A stretch of 64,000 nt of DNA from Halobacteriales archaeon QS_4_69_225 (GCA_003020965.1 PXRL01000003.1:95346-159345); one strand, 5' to 3'. Shown: positions 25,651 through 35,234, counted from the stretch's first letter. Notes: generated from the sequence alone by a model not told the origin. Program-made: numbers and translations.

Positions 25651-26145
25651 TCAGGCGGGGCGGGAGCGGACGTCGAGAATGCCACTGACGAGGACGACGA
25701 CGGCGAGACAGCTGCCGACGAGACTGATCACCAACATCCCACCGACGAGGATGCCGCCGGCCCCCGGGCCGGGCGACTGCGTCAGCCGTAGATAGGCGAG
25801 CCCGCCGAACACGAGAAGCATCAGGGCTGCAAGCGCAACCTCGACTGCGGCGAAAATCGACGAGAGTATTCGGCCACGGACCGGCGAGTCCGACCGGGAG
25901 CCTCGCACCCAGTCGAGGATGCCACGCCCGGCGTCCGTGAGAACTGCCACCGGGAGCGCGACGCTGGCCGCGAAATACGCCAGAAGCGCGACGGTCGAGA
26001 CGGCCCCGCCGACTCCCCGGACGGCCGCGCCGACGGTCGCCACGACGAACCCGCCGAGAGCCACGAGGAAGAGCCCCGCGAGGGCGAACGTTACCCTCCG
26101 AATCGAGGGCAGCTCGGGGACGATTCCGCCGTGTTTCAGATTCAT
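25651..26145 (-). CDS. Four-helix membrane protein, unknown
   Basis: The 164-residue protein has hydrophobic segments near 19-45 (FALAGLFLVALGGFVVATVG), 47-68, 88-112 (FAAVEVALAALMLLVFGGLA) and 128-155 (LVGGMLVISLVGSCLAVVVL). A cytoplasmic-looking loop TDAGRGILDWVRGSRSDSPV lies between helices 2 and 3. No family recognised. Start ATG 26145 (MNLKHGGIVPELP). Confidence 0.65.
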   Translation of the reverse strand: MNLKHGGIVPELPSIRRVTFALAGLFLVALGGFVVATVGAAVRGVGGAVSTVALLAYFAASVALPVAVLTDAGRGILDWVRGSRSDSPVRGRILSSIFAAVEVALAALMLLVFGGLAYLRLTQSPGPGAGGILVGGMLVISLVGSCLAVVVLVSGILDVRSRPA

Positions 26146-26265
26146 GATTCATAAGTAGCTGTGATGAACAAATGTCTTGTGGACGGACAGGGCTGCGTCA
26201 TCCGGGAAGCGCGCGATCGCCGGTGACGCGAGGACGGCGCCTGGACCCGGCGGCGTGTTGGATGC

Positions 26266-27135
26266 TCAGGCGGTCGCCGCGGCGCCGTCGATCAGCGCGG
26301 CGGCGAACTCCTCGGTGTCAACATCGGCTTCGGCCGGGTTCTCCAGCAGGACGGTCTCGCTGGGGAACAGCCGCTCGCCGACCCGGAGCCCGTGGTCGCG
26401 GGCCGTCGACCCGGTCACGGTGAGGTAGACGCCCAGGCCGGTCGATGCGACGGCGGCCTCCTCGGGGCGGTCGTCGGTGTAGCGGAACTCGATGCCGTCC
26501 AGCGCTCGGCCGCCGAGCACCGCCCGCACCAGCCGCTCGTACCGCGGCGAGATGCAGAGCGGCCCCTCGTGGGCGGCGATGAACGCCCGGGTCGGCTCCG
26601 TCGCGACGTCCGGCGTCGACAGCAGCGTGTGGTGGACGGTGTCGCCGAGGCCGCCGACGACCCGGACGTCGGTGTCCTGCGGGTCGATGCGGTCGTTCAG
26701 CTCCGACAGCGACGACAGCGGCTCCGGCTCCAGGCCCACCACCTCCTCCAGCACCAGGTCGGCGCTGTCGAAGCCGAGCGCGAACTCGTGTTTCCGGAGC
26801 GCGCGGAACGGCTCCTCGCGCCCGACGAGACGGAGCTCGTGGCCGCCGACGTCGACTTGGAGGCTGTCGAAGACGACTCGTCGCGGCAGCCCCGGGCGGC
26901 CGTCCCGAAGCAGCGTGAACTCCGGGGCGTCGGGGTCGGTGTCGCTGTACTCCGCCAGCCGCTCGTAGACCGGTCGATCGGCCGTCTGCTCGCCCTTCGT
27001 GACGGCCTTCTCGTAGCGGAGCGTCGAGGCGACCCGGTCGGCGACGGCCTCGGCATCGGCCATCGCCGCCACCCGTTCGAGCACGGCCTCCAGCGGGCGG
27101 CCCTTCCGGGGGACGGCGACGCTGAGCGTCGTCAT
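26266..27135 (-). CDS. HisG-like (ATP phosphoribosyltransferase fold) paralogue
   Basis: The 289-residue protein begins TLSVAVPRKGRPLEAVLERV, like the HisG start AVPNKGR, and its last third (EEAAVASTGLGVYLTVTGST, ARDHGLRVGERLFPSETVLL) follows the HisG phosphate-loop region. The middle (LGFDSADLVLEEVVGLEP) fits the two-domain periplasmic-binding-like fold. No other histidine gene is nearby and several active-site segments differ, so it is probably a divergent paralogue with another role. Family call by pattern only. Confidence 0.55.
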   Translation of the reverse strand: MTTLSVAVPRKGRPLEAVLERVAAMADAEAVADRVASTLRYEKAVTKGEQTADRPVYERLAEYSDTDPDAPEFTLLRDGRPGLPRRVVFDSLQVDVGGHELRLVGREEPFRALRKHEFALGFDSADLVLEEVVGLEPEPLSSLSELNDRIDPQDTDVRVVGGLGDTVHHTLLSTPDVATEPTRAFIAAHEGPLCISPRYERLVRAVLGGRALDGIEFRYTDDRPEEAAVASTGLGVYLTVTGSTARDHGLRVGERLFPSETVLLENPAEADVDTEEFAAALIDGAAATA

Positions 27136-27193
27136 TGTCGGCCCGAGGCGTTCGCCCGGTAAAGGCGGCGCGGTTCCCGGCCGCGGCGGCCGG

Positions 27194-28525
27194 TCACCCC
27201 TCGTGGGTCGGGTCGTCGGGCGACTCGAGCCCGCCGAGGGCGTCCGCCAGCCGGTCGCCCAGTTCCGCGACGTCGACCAGCCCCGACTCCAGCATCTCGA
27301 CGTCGTCCTCGAGGCCGTTCAATCGGGCGACGAGCCCGGCGCTCGCCTCGTCCCCGTCGACGGCCGCCCGCAGGGCCGCGACCTCCGACTCGAGGGCGTC
27401 GAGCCGCTCGTTCGTCGTCGCCAGCTCCGTCCGGAGGTCGTCGACGACCGCCGCGGCGCCGCCCTCCTCGTCGAGGAACGCCTCGAGCGCCTCGGTGTAC
27501 GCCTCCAGGTCGGCGACCCGCGACTGGAGGTGTTCGACCCGCGCCGCGGTGCTGCCGCCGCCGGACGTCCCGAGCGCCGCGCGGAGCGTCTCGAGGTCCT
27601 CCGCCGGGACCGCGCCGTCGCGTATCTCCGCCGCCAGCACCGTGGCCAGCGAGTCGTCGTCAATCGCCGCGGACCCGCCGGAGCCGGCGGTCGGGTCCTC
27701 CGCAGACCCCGTGTCGCCGCCGTCCGCGGGACCGGCGTCGACCTCGACGCCGTCCGCCGGGTCGTCGGTCGTCGAGTCGCCGTCGTCGACCGTCGGAACA
27801 CCGCCGGCCGTCGAATCGTCGCCGACAACCGTGTCGGCGTCGTCGGCCGGGTCGTCGTCGCTCGCCGGACCGAGGTCGACCGGGCCATCGTCCGGTGTCG
27901 GGTCGGCGTCGTCCGCCGGGTCGCCGTCCGTCGGCGCCTCGCCGATCGTCAGGCCGGCGCCGTCGCCCGGTGTCGGGTCGTCGCCGGTCGAGTCGTCCGT
28001 CGCGGCGGCCGTCGACGGGCTCGAGAGGTCGATGTCGAGGTCGACGCCGGACTCCTCGTCCGTCCCGGAGTCGATCTCCGCCTCCGGGATGTCGAGCCCG
28101 AGCGACGCGTCCTGGTCGGGTTCCGTCGCCCCCTCGACGACCCCACCGACGCCGGCGTCGTCGGCCGGCGTAACCGACCCGATGGTTGGCCGGGTGAGGA
28201 ACCGCTCGACGCCGGCGGCGTCCTCCCCCCTGACGCCGTAGACGGTGACGAACTCCTCGCCGGGGTCGAGGCTCCGCTCGAGGGCGATGTCCTCGCCCTC
28301 GATACCCCAGTACTCGGCGCCGTGATTGGGATGGAACCCGACGTCGTCGGGGTCGACGTCGTCGGGGACGTCGTCGACGAGCCGGACCGACACCGGTTCC
28401 TCGCGCTCGGAGCGGACCGTATAAGCGATGGCGGGAACCGAGAAATCCGCTGGTTCGAACGACTTCTCAACCGTGACGCCGTTCTCGGAGACGACGACCG
28501 GATCGTCGGATTCGGTGTCGCTCAT
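27194..28525 (-). CDS. Acidic low-complexity/coiled-coil haloarchaeal protein
   Basis: The 443-residue protein has three parts: an N-terminal domain of about 110 residues (VVVSENGVTVEKSFEPADFS, VPAIAYTVRSEREEPVSVRL), a long Asp/Pro/Gly/Thr-rich disordered stretch from about 120 to 290 with repeated DDPADDAD-type units, and a C-terminal coiled coil (VEHLQSRVADLEAYTEALEA, ERLDALESEVAALRAAVDGD). No enzyme motif; a structural or scaffolding role is a guess. ATG 28525 (MSDTESDDPV) is the natural start. Confidence 0.7.
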   Translation of the reverse strand: MSDTESDDPVVVSENGVTVEKSFEPADFSVPAIAYTVRSEREEPVSVRLVDDVPDDVDPDDVGFHPNHGAEYWGIEGEDIALERSLDPGEEFVTVYGVRGEDAAGVERFLTRPTIGSVTPADDAGVGGVVEGATEPDQDASLGLDIPEAEIDSGTDEESGVDLDIDLSSPSTAAATDDSTGDDPTPGDGAGLTIGEAPTDGDPADDADPTPDDGPVDLGPASDDDPADDADTVVGDDSTAGGVPTVDDGDSTTDDPADGVEVDAGPADGGDTGSAEDPTAGSGGSAAIDDDSLATVLAAEIRDGAVPAEDLETLRAALGTSGGGSTAARVEHLQSRVADLEAYTEALEAFLDEEGGAAAVVDDLRTELATTNERLDALESEVAALRAAVDGDEASAGLVARLNGLEDDVEMLESGLVDVAELGDRLADALGGLESPDDPTHEG

Positions 28526-28566
28526 GTGCCCCGGGTGGACGGTCGAGCGCATAAGTTTACGTACCG

Positions 28567-29403
28567 TTACGGCGGTGGTAACGCGATCGAGTCGCCGATC
28601 TCCAGCAGCTCCAGCCGCTCCGGGTAGTCGTAGCTACGGACGTGTGGTCGGAGCGCCGTCGGGTCCGCCGTCAGCCCCTTCCACATGTCCCAGTGGGTCG
28701 GCACGAGCCGGTCGAGTTCGAGCTGTGCGGCCGCCTCGGCGGCGGCATTCTCGTCGGCGTACCACTCGGTGTGCGTCGGCTCGCGGCTCTCTTTGTCGGG
28801 AATCATTCCGGCGGAACCGAACGCGACCACCCCGAGGTCGAGATCGTGCCGGTCGCCGACGTCGTCGAAGGCCTCGCTCGGCCGGGCGTCGCCGCCGTGG
28901 AAGACGGTGCCGGCGTCGTGCTCGAAGACGTAGGCGACGGGGTGGTCGGCGTCGGGGTCCCGCGCCGGCTCGACGTGGACGTCGAAGCTCCCGACGGCGA
29001 CCGTCTCGCCCTCGGCGACCTCGAGAAGCGCGTCGGCGTCGACGTCGTAGTCGTCCGGCCACGCCCGCGCCGCCGCCACGGAGGCCGACGGTCCGTAGAA
29101 CGCCGCGTCGGTCCCCTCGAGGATGGGCGCCTGCGAGGGCCCGTGGACGTGGTCGGTGTGCTCGTGGGTGGCGAACACCGCGTCGGCGGCGGCGACGTCG
29201 GCCGGGTCGAACGGGACGGGGATCATCCGGACGGTCCGGGGCGGGTCGCCGGTGCCGAGATACGGGTCGACGAAGACGGTCGTCCCGTCGGCGGCCTTCA
29301 GGACGAGCCCGTTACAGCCGAGGTACCACAGCCGGACGCCGTCGGGGTCGGCGTCGGCGATGGCCTCGGGGAGCCACGCACCCCAGTCCGAGTGGACGGT
29401 CAT
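28567..29403 (-). CDS. MBL-fold metal-dependent hydrolase (UlaG-like)
   Basis: The 278-residue protein has the metallo-beta-lactamase motif FATHEHTDHVHG, an upstream VFVDPYLGTGDPPR strand and the downstream ligand in TVFHGGDARPSEAF and LVPTHWDMWKGL. The UlaG-type subfamily hydrolyses lactones or phosphodiesters; haloarchaeal members are uncharacterised. It follows the coiled-coil gene on the same strand but with no overlap. Substrate unknown. Confidence 0.83.
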   Translation of the reverse strand: MTVHSDWGAWLPEAIADADPDGVRLWYLGCNGLVLKAADGTTVFVDPYLGTGDPPRTVRMIPVPFDPADVAAADAVFATHEHTDHVHGPSQAPILEGTDAAFYGPSASVAAARAWPDDYDVDADALLEVAEGETVAVGSFDVHVEPARDPDADHPVAYVFEHDAGTVFHGGDARPSEAFDDVGDRHDLDLGVVAFGSAGMIPDKESREPTHTEWYADENAAAEAAAQLELDRLVPTHWDMWKGLTADPTALRPHVRSYDYPERLELLEIGDSIALPPP

Positions 29404-29474
29404 GGCGCCCGCGACGCGGCGACCGATAAAAAGGGACGCGGTTCGACGGTCGGCGGCCCGCGACGGCGGCCGGC

Positions 29475-29870
29475 TTAATCCTCACAGCAGCCGCCGGCGG
29501 TCTGCCCGAAGTCGACCGCGAGCGGGTCGGAAACGCGCTCGTTGAGCTCCTGGAGCCGCAGCTCGACCTCCGACTGCGCCTGCAGGAACTCCGACATCTT
29601 CGGCTTCTCGTGGAGTTCCTGTTGGGTCCGCTGCAGCTCCCGGAGGTCGTCGTTGGTCGCCTCGCCGGCCTGTCGAGCCATCATGAACTCCTCTCGCAGC
29701 CGCTCGAAGGCCCGAATTTCCTCCTGTAGCTCCGCGTCGTTCTCGACGGCTTCCTTGGCCTCGAGGTACTCCTCGTAGACCGGGAGGTCCGTGATGGCCT
29801 CGCCGAGCCTCGCGGCGAGCTCGTCGACGTCGTCCGTGCGGTCGGTGTCGCTCGCTGTCTCGACGCTCAT
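29475..29870 (-). CDS. YlbF/YmcA family regulator
   Basis: The 131-residue all-helical protein contains LGEAITDLPVYEEYLEAKEA, EIRAFERLREEFMMARQAGE and FLQAQSEVELRLQELNERVS, the helical pattern of the YlbF family. In Bacillus these proteins form the Y-complex that tunes RNase Y; the archaeal role is unknown. The C terminus GGCCED contains a Cys pair that could bind metal, as in some YlbF proteins with Fe-S clusters. Start ATG 29870; it is divergent from dph2. Confidence 0.8.
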   Translation of the reverse strand: MSVETASDTDRTDDVDELAARLGEAITDLPVYEEYLEAKEAVENDAELQEEIRAFERLREEFMMARQAGEATNDDLRELQRTQQELHEKPKMSEFLQAQSEVELRLQELNERVSDPLAVDFGQTAGGCCED

Positions 29871-29949
29871 TGCCCCATGGTTCGTGCCTCGGACGTTTAG
29901 AGGTGCCGGAAGCCGCGCGTGCCGTCTCGCCGGTACGGCGAAGCGCGCA

Positions 29950-29957
29950 CGTTTTAC
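29950..29957 (+). promoter_or_regulatory. TATA-like box of dph2
   Basis: gttttacg about 28 nt upstream of ATG 29981. Confidence 0.4.
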
Positions 29958-29980
29958 GCGCCGGCGCACAATCGAATGCA

Positions 29981-31051
29981 ATGAGCCAGGAATCGACGGG
30001 CCGGAGCGAGGGCGACCTCCGGAACACGGGGATGTCGCTGAAGCACGACCGGACGTGGGACTACGAGCTCGACCGCATCGTCGATGCGGTCGCCGAGCGG
30101 GACGCCTCGACGGTCGGGCTGCAGTTCCCCGAGGGCCTGAAGCGCCGCGGGCCGCGGGTCGCCGACGACCTCCGGGCCGAACTGCCGGAGGGGGTCGACG
30201 TGATGATCTCCGGCAAGCCCTGCTACGGCGCCTGCGACCTCGACACCTACCTGATGCGCCGGACCGACGTGTTCGTCCACTTCGGCCACTCGCCGATGAA
30301 GGAATCGGAGAAGATCATCTACGTGCCGCTGTTCTCCAACGTCGACGTCACGCCCATCATGGAGGAGTCGCTGGCGGAGTTGCCCGACCCCGACCCGACG
30401 GCCGACGCCGGCGAGCGGCCCGCCGTGGGGCTGGTGACGACCGCCCAGCACATGAACATGTTCGAGGAGATGCGCGCGTGGCTCGAAGGGCGCGGCTTCG
30501 ACGTCGAGACCCGCCGCGGCGACGAGCGGCTCACCCACGAGGGCCAGGTGCTCGGCTGCAACTACGCCTCGGCCGACGTCGACGCCGATCACATCCTCTA
30601 CGTCGGCGGCGGCAAGTTCCACCCACTCGGACTCGCGATGGAACACCCCGACAAGACGGTCGTCATCGCCGACCCGGTCAACAACGTCGTCACGGTCGCC
30701 GACACCGAGAAGTTCATGAAACAGCGGTACGCCGCGGTCCACAAGGCGATGGACGCCGAGGAGTGGGGCGTCATCTTCTGTACCAAGATCGGCCAGGGCC
30801 GCTGGGAGACCGCCCAGGATATCGTCGCCGAGAACGACGATGCCTACCTCATCACGATGGACGAGGTGACGCCGGACCGCCTGACCAACTTCGGGCTGGA
30901 CGCCTACGTCAACACGGGCTGTCCCCGCATCACCACCGACGACGGCCCGCAGTTCAAGCGACCGATGCTGACGCCCGGGGAATACCGCATCGCGATCGGC
31001 GAGGAGCCCCTGGAGAACCTGGAGTTCGACACCTTCCACGGCACCTGGTAG
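29981..31051 (+). CDS. dph2: Diphthamide biosynthesis radical enzyme Dph2
   Basis: The 356-residue protein has three widely spaced cysteines for the [4Fe-4S] cluster: in SGKPCYGACD, IFCTKIGQGR and NTGCPRITTD. Archaeal Dph2 transfers a 3-amino-3-carboxypropyl group from SAM to a histidine of elongation factor 2, the first step of diphthamide synthesis, by a non-canonical radical reaction. Start ATG 29981 (MSQESTGRSEGDL) lies at leaderless spacing from a TATA-like box. The length is normal. Confidence 0.93.
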   Translation: MSQESTGRSEGDLRNTGMSLKHDRTWDYELDRIVDAVAERDASTVGLQFPEGLKRRGPRVADDLRAELPEGVDVMISGKPCYGACDLDTYLMRRTDVFVHFGHSPMKESEKIIYVPLFSNVDVTPIMEESLAELPDPDPTADAGERPAVGLVTTAQHMNMFEEMRAWLEGRGFDVETRRGDERLTHEGQVLGCNYASADVDADHILYVGGGKFHPLGLAMEHPDKTVVIADPVNNVVTVADTEKFMKQRYAAVHKAMDAEEWGVIFCTKIGQGRWETAQDIVAENDDAYLITMDEVTPDRLTNFGLDAYVNTGCPRITTDDGPQFKRPMLTPGEYRIAIGEEPLENLEFDTFHGTW

Positions 31052-31270
31052 CGCCCCGAATGGTTTGTGGGTTTTTTCGGTCGGGTATCGTGTCGCGTTC
31101 TCCGCCGCGCGGGCCCGGCGCCGTCGCGGCCCTCCGTCCGGTCGCGGCGGCGCCGGCCGCCGCCCGGCAACCGACCGCCGGCGAGACAGGACCGCGAATC
31201 TCGGCCGGCAGGGCCCGGAGTCGCCCGGCACACCGGAAGAGGTTTTCCGCCCGCCCCGGTACGACGCCTC

Positions 31271-32572
31271 ATGCCCCCGAGCCGGCGCCGGCTTCTCGCG
31301 GCGGCGGGAGCGGCGCTGGTCGCAGGCTGCAACGGGTCGAACCGGCCGGCGGAGACGCCGGAGCGGACGGTGACGCCGATCGACGTCCCGCGGTCGCCGG
31401 AGGCCGCCCTCGGGGAAGCCGTCGGGATCGAGACCCCGGAGGTTCCGGCCGCCGCCGTCGTCTCCGACGACCACCGGGAGGGGGTCACCGCGGCCGCCGA
31501 GCGGCTCCTCGACGCCGCCGAGCGGGAGGTCGAGGCGGCGGGCGTCGAGCCGTCGGCGGCGGAGGGCGTCCGGGACGGCGAGGAGCCCTTCGCGGCGGCT
31601 CGGGAACGGCTCGAGGAACTGCGGAGGTCGTCCCCGCCGCGGCAGTACCGGCGGGTCGACCGCGAGTTCGGCGACGTCGGGTCGGTTCTCGGCTACGCCC
31701 GGGCGACGACGGGCGACCTCGACGCCGCGGCGATCCGGGCGGCGCTGACGACCCAGCGGGAGCGCCACGCCGACCTCCGGGACGGCTTCGACCACCGGCT
31801 CGCGGCCCCGATCGCCCGGAGCCTCCCGACGACGGGTGCCGCCGAGGACGCCCTCGGCCGTGCCGGCACGCAGCTCGACGCCGCCGCGCGGACGCTGGAG
31901 TCGCTGTCGTCGCCGGCAGAGCCGTCGGCCGTCGGCGGCGCGTGGGGCCGGCTCGAGCAGGCCCGGCTGGCGGTCACCAACGCCGCCGGCTTCCTCGGGA
32001 CCGCGACCGACGCCGGCGCGCCGCCGCGGCGGGACGCAATCGAGGCGGCCATCGAGACCGAGCGCGAGGCCGTCGCGGCCCTCGACAGCCCCCGGTCGCT
32101 GACCGCCGGGCGGGCCGCGGCGCCCGAGCCCATCACGGCCGTCCTGTCGACGATCCGGTCGCGGCGCTCGGAACTGCTGTCGACGGAAGCTGCGGAGCTG
32201 GCCGCCGAACAGCCGGTCGGGGGGCTGTTCGGCGCGGCCCGGATCAGACTCGAGGTGGAGGCGTTCGACGCGGCGGCCGCCGCGACGGCCGACCGACTGG
32301 ACGGGGAGGGCGTCGCCGCGGAACGGCTCCTGGCCGAAAAGCGGGCCGCCGTCGACCGCCTCGAGCGGCTCGGCGAGGCGACGCCCCTCCAGCGGCGGCT
32401 CGGCGGGTTCGCGGTCGACATCGTCGGCTACGGCGACCGGCAGGACTCGGACGAGCGGAGCGACCCCGCCGTCACCGCACACTTCCTCTACGTCGCCGGG
32501 CGCGTCTTCGCCAAGCGCGCGCTCGCCCGCGGGACATCGACGGCCGACGCGCTCGCGCCAGAAGGCACCTGA
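31271..32572 (+). CDS. Tat-exported lipoprotein, helical, unknown function
   Basis: The 433-residue protein opens with PPSRRRLLAAAGAALVAGCN: twin-arginine-like basic stretch, hydrophobic helix and lipobox VAGC, so it is likely exported by Tat and lipid-anchored outside. The mature part is Ala/Arg/Glu-rich and almost wholly helical (EGVTAAAERLLDAAEREVEA, AGTQLDAAARTLESLSSPAE). No domain recognised. A short spacer separates it from the methyltransferase gene. Start ATG 31271 is fixed by the signal peptide. Confidence 0.7.
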   Translation: MPPSRRRLLAAAGAALVAGCNGSNRPAETPERTVTPIDVPRSPEAALGEAVGIETPEVPAAAVVSDDHREGVTAAAERLLDAAEREVEAAGVEPSAAEGVRDGEEPFAAARERLEELRRSSPPRQYRRVDREFGDVGSVLGYARATTGDLDAAAIRAALTTQRERHADLRDGFDHRLAAPIARSLPTTGAAEDALGRAGTQLDAAARTLESLSSPAEPSAVGGAWGRLEQARLAVTNAAGFLGTATDAGAPPRRDAIEAAIETEREAVAALDSPRSLTAGRAAAPEPITAVLSTIRSRRSELLSTEAAELAAEQPVGGLFGAARIRLEVEAFDAAAAATADRLDGEGVAAERLLAEKRAAVDRLERLGEATPLQRRLGGFAVDIVGYGDRQDSDERSDPAVTAHFLYVAGRVFAKRALARGTSTADALAPEGT

Positions 32573-32626
32573 TTATCCAGGTGCATACGCAAACCTATAA
32601 GAATTCTTGATGAGTATCCCCGGCCG

Positions 32627-33256
32627 ATGACGGACGGGGCGACGCGGCGGCGGCTGGCACAGGAACTCGGGGTCGTCGCGGGGTTCGAGGATCCGAAGGC
32701 GCCGCTGGAGCAGTACCACACCCCGCCGGAGCTGGCGGCCCACATCGTCCACGTCGCCGACCTCCAGGGTGATATCGAGGGCCGGACGGTCGTCGACCTG
32801 GGCTGCGGAACGGGGATGCTCGCCCTCGGGGCGGCGCTGCGCGGCCCGGAGCGGGTCGTCGGCGTCGACGTCGACCCGGCGCCGCTGTCGACGGCCGGCG
32901 AGAACGAACGCCGGGTCGGCGCGACGGCCGACCTCTCGTGGGTGCGGGCGGACGCGACCCGACCGCCGCTCGACGCCGACGACGTCACGGTGCTGATGAA
33001 CCCGCCGTTCGGCGCCCAGACGGGCAACGAGGGCGCCGACCGCGCCTTCCTCGAGACGGCCGCCGACGTCGCAAGCGTGTCGTACTCCGTCCACAACGCC
33101 GGTAGCCAGTCGTTCGTCGAGGCCTTCGCCGCCGACAATACGGGCGAGGTGACCCACGCCTTCGCCGCCGACCTCGAGTTGCCGCGGCAGTTCGACCACC
33201 ACACCGACGACGTCCGGACGGTCGACGTCGAGGTCTTCCGGATCGAGTGGGCCTAA
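32627..33256 (+). CDS. METTL5-like N6-adenine rRNA methyltransferase
   Basis: The 209-residue Rossmann methyltransferase has VVDLGCGTGMLALGAALRGP (motif I), VVGVDVDPAPL and the catalytic NPPF in VLMNPPFGAQTGNEGADRAF. The N-terminal EQYHTPPELAAHIV helix is typical of the METTL5/archaeal DNA-RNA methylase group, which methylates an adenine in small-subunit rRNA in eukaryotes. A ctataag box lies 30 nt before ATG 32627. Its end overlaps the convergent rhomboid gene by 4 nt. Confidence 0.85.
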   Translation: MTDGATRRRLAQELGVVAGFEDPKAPLEQYHTPPELAAHIVHVADLQGDIEGRTVVDLGCGTGMLALGAALRGPERVVGVDVDPAPLSTAGENERRVGATADLSWVRADATRPPLDADDVTVLMNPPFGAQTGNEGADRAFLETAADVASVSYSVHNAGSQSFVEAFAADNTGEVTHAFAADLELPRQFDHHTDDVRTVDVEVFRIEWA

Positions 33257-34881
33257 CGCTCGGCGATCGTCACGCGCGTGTCGCCGCGCTCGGCGCGGAG
33301 CGACCCCTCCTCCCGGCGGACGGTGAGCCCGCCAACCGTCGTCGCGTTCCCGTCGGCCGGCACCGGCGCCCGGCCGAGCGTCTCGTTGTCGCGGGTGACG
33401 GCGAGTTCGAAGCCGTCGCCGACCGGCGCCACCGAGACGTTCCGGCCGTCGACCCGGGGGCCGGCGGTCGCCGCCTCGCTCCGGAAGACGACCGTCCTCT
33501 CGCCGCTCGGCCGGCCCAGCCGGACGTGGTAGACGGCGTCGCCGCCGACGGGGGTCCAGCCGTTCCGGACCGCACGGACGTCGGCGGTCCAGGTGAGCCC
33601 GCCGAGCCGGACCGTCCCGGAGCCGCGGGAGGCCAGCCGTCCCTTCGACAGCTCGACCCACCAGATGTTGCGGCGCTCGGAGACGACGACGACGCCGCTG
33701 GCCTCGACGGCGTCGGCCGAGTCGTTGGCTCCCGGCACCGGTACGCCGGGGATGTACTGGTTCTCGACGCCCTCGGCGTAGAAGACGGTGTAGTCGCCGA
33801 CCTCGACGGCGTCGGCGGAATCGAACCCCGCAGAGGGGTCGCCGACGACGAAGAGGTTGAACGGGACGGCGACGACGGCGACGGCGAACAACAGCGCGAG
33901 CACGAGCCCGTAGGCCGCCTCCCGCCGCGAGAGGTCGATCCGGGCCACGAGCGGGCGGTCGGAGGCCGTCGCGCCGGCGGCGACGGCCGCCGCCAGCAGG
34001 AACACGAGCGCCGCCCCGAGCGCGCGGAACAGCCGGAACCGGTCGGAGCCCTCGATGGTGTAGATGGCCCACAGCCCCCGGTCGACGCCGACGAGCAGCG
34101 CCGCCAGCCAGATGCGCCCGGGCGACGGCCGGACGCCCCGCCGGTAGCAGAGTGCGGCGCAGGCGACGACGCCGACGAGGAGCCCCAGCGCGTGGCCCTG
34201 GACGGCGACGTCGGCCCACCACGGCCGGGAGAACGACTCGCCGGCGGTCCGGGCCACCTCCGGGCGCCGCAGCGCGCGGTAGACCAGCCCGACCGCCGAC
34301 GTCGCCGCCAGCGCGACGACCGTCGTCAGCGGGTAGCGCACGAGCGCGAAGCCGACGAAGGCGAACACCACCCCCGAGAAGCCGACCACCGGCCCGAGCG
34401 CGAACAGTCCGGTGACGACGCCGACGCCGAGGACGCCGACGGCCCAGGTGCCGACCCGTGCCAGCGGGTTGGTCCGCAGCGAGCCGAAGGAACTGCTCCC
34501 GCGCTCCCGCGGGAAGTGACTCCAGGCGTACTCGGCGACGGAGCCGAACACAAGCGTTCCGGTGACGTTGCCGACGAGGTGGCCGAGCCCGCCGTGGGCG
34601 AACGCCGCCGTGAGCATCCCCGTCGGGTAGAGGTACCCCCACGCCCGGAACGGGATGACGACCGGGTCGCGCGGATTCGCGAGGCCGTTCTGGACGACGA
34701 GGTAGAAGCCGACGACTCCGGCGGCGGCCAGCAGCGTCCCCCACGGGACGCCCATGACGAGCCGTCGCCGCGCGACGACGCCCCACCGGCCGCCGGGCCG
34801 CGCGACGGCGACGACCGCCGCCAGCGACACGGCGACGCCGGCGAGCAGTAGCAGCCGCCAGGCGACACCCGGAACCTCCAT
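33253..34881 (-). CDS. Rhomboid-family intramembrane protease with large C-terminal domain
   Basis: The 542-residue protein has a rhomboid core: AFAHGGLGHLVGNVTGTLVF (HxxxxHxxxN), catalytic Ser in VVGFSGVVFAFVGFALV, and the partner His in VQGHALGLLVGVV. Further helices run to about residue 340. The last 200 residues (GDYTVFYAEGVENQYIPGVP, SGVVVVSERRNIWWVELSKG) are soluble, beta-rich and probably extracellular, an addition common in haloarchaeal rhomboids. It should cleave single-pass membrane proteins; substrate unknown. Start ATG 34881. Confidence 0.88.
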   Translation of the reverse strand: MEVPGVAWRLLLLAGVAVSLAAVVAVARPGGRWGVVARRRLVMGVPWGTLLAAAGVVGFYLVVQNGLANPRDPVVIPFRAWGYLYPTGMLTAAFAHGGLGHLVGNVTGTLVFGSVAEYAWSHFPRERGSSSFGSLRTNPLARVGTWAVGVLGVGVVTGLFALGPVVGFSGVVFAFVGFALVRYPLTTVVALAATSAVGLVYRALRRPEVARTAGESFSRPWWADVAVQGHALGLLVGVVACAALCYRRGVRPSPGRIWLAALLVGVDRGLWAIYTIEGSDRFRLFRALGAALVFLLAAAVAAGATASDRPLVARIDLSRREAAYGLVLALLFAVAVVAVPFNLFVVGDPSAGFDSADAVEVGDYTVFYAEGVENQYIPGVPVPGANDSADAVEASGVVVVSERRNIWWVELSKGRLASRGSGTVRLGGLTWTADVRAVRNGWTPVGGDAVYHVRLGRPSGERTVVFRSEAATAGPRVDGRNVSVAPVGDGFELAVTRDNETLGRAPVPADGNATTVGGLTVRREEGSLRAERGDTRVTIAER

Positions 34882-35057
34882 GTCCTCCTCCAGGGCCGGC
34901 CGCGACAAATAAGCCGGCGATTCGGGCAACGACGCCGGGGCGAGATCCGGGCCGCTCTGCCAGGGTGGCCCCATCCGGCTCCCGGAGCGGCCCGGGCGTC
35001 GGGTCCAGACGGCCCGTCCCGTGCCGTCCACCGGGACGACCCCGCTGCTGGTGACCG

Positions 35058-35234
35058 TCACCGCGTGACCCCGGAATCGAATGATGGCGCACGGACCCCG
35101 GGTCCGCGGGCGGCCAGGTGGCCGAGGGCCTCGCGGCCGACGCGGCGACGGAGCCCCGGGTCCATCCGGTCGGGGTCGACGCCTTCGGCCTCCATCACCG
35201 CCTGCAGTACCACGTCGACAAGCGCGCCGTTCAT
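35058..35234 (-). CDS. Possible 58-residue helical protein
   Basis: ATG 35234 gives MNGALVDVVLQAVMEAEGVD followed by a Pro-Asp-Arg-Met linker and a second helix VGREALGHLAARG. The helix-turn-helix-like composition and acidic-basic balance look protein-like, and no other gene occupies this stretch. I do not recognise the family, and its Arg-rich tail is weak. Confidence 0.4.
   Translation of the reverse strand: MNGALVDVVLQAVMEAEGVDPDRMDPGLRRRVGREALGHLAARGPGVRAPSFDSGVTR

Noticed and set aside
29791..32610. 939-codon open frame on the plus strand across dph2 and the lipoprotein gene
   Set aside because: Arg/Gly/Pro-rich shadow frame of dph2 and its neighbour; no motif, and it contradicts well-supported genes.
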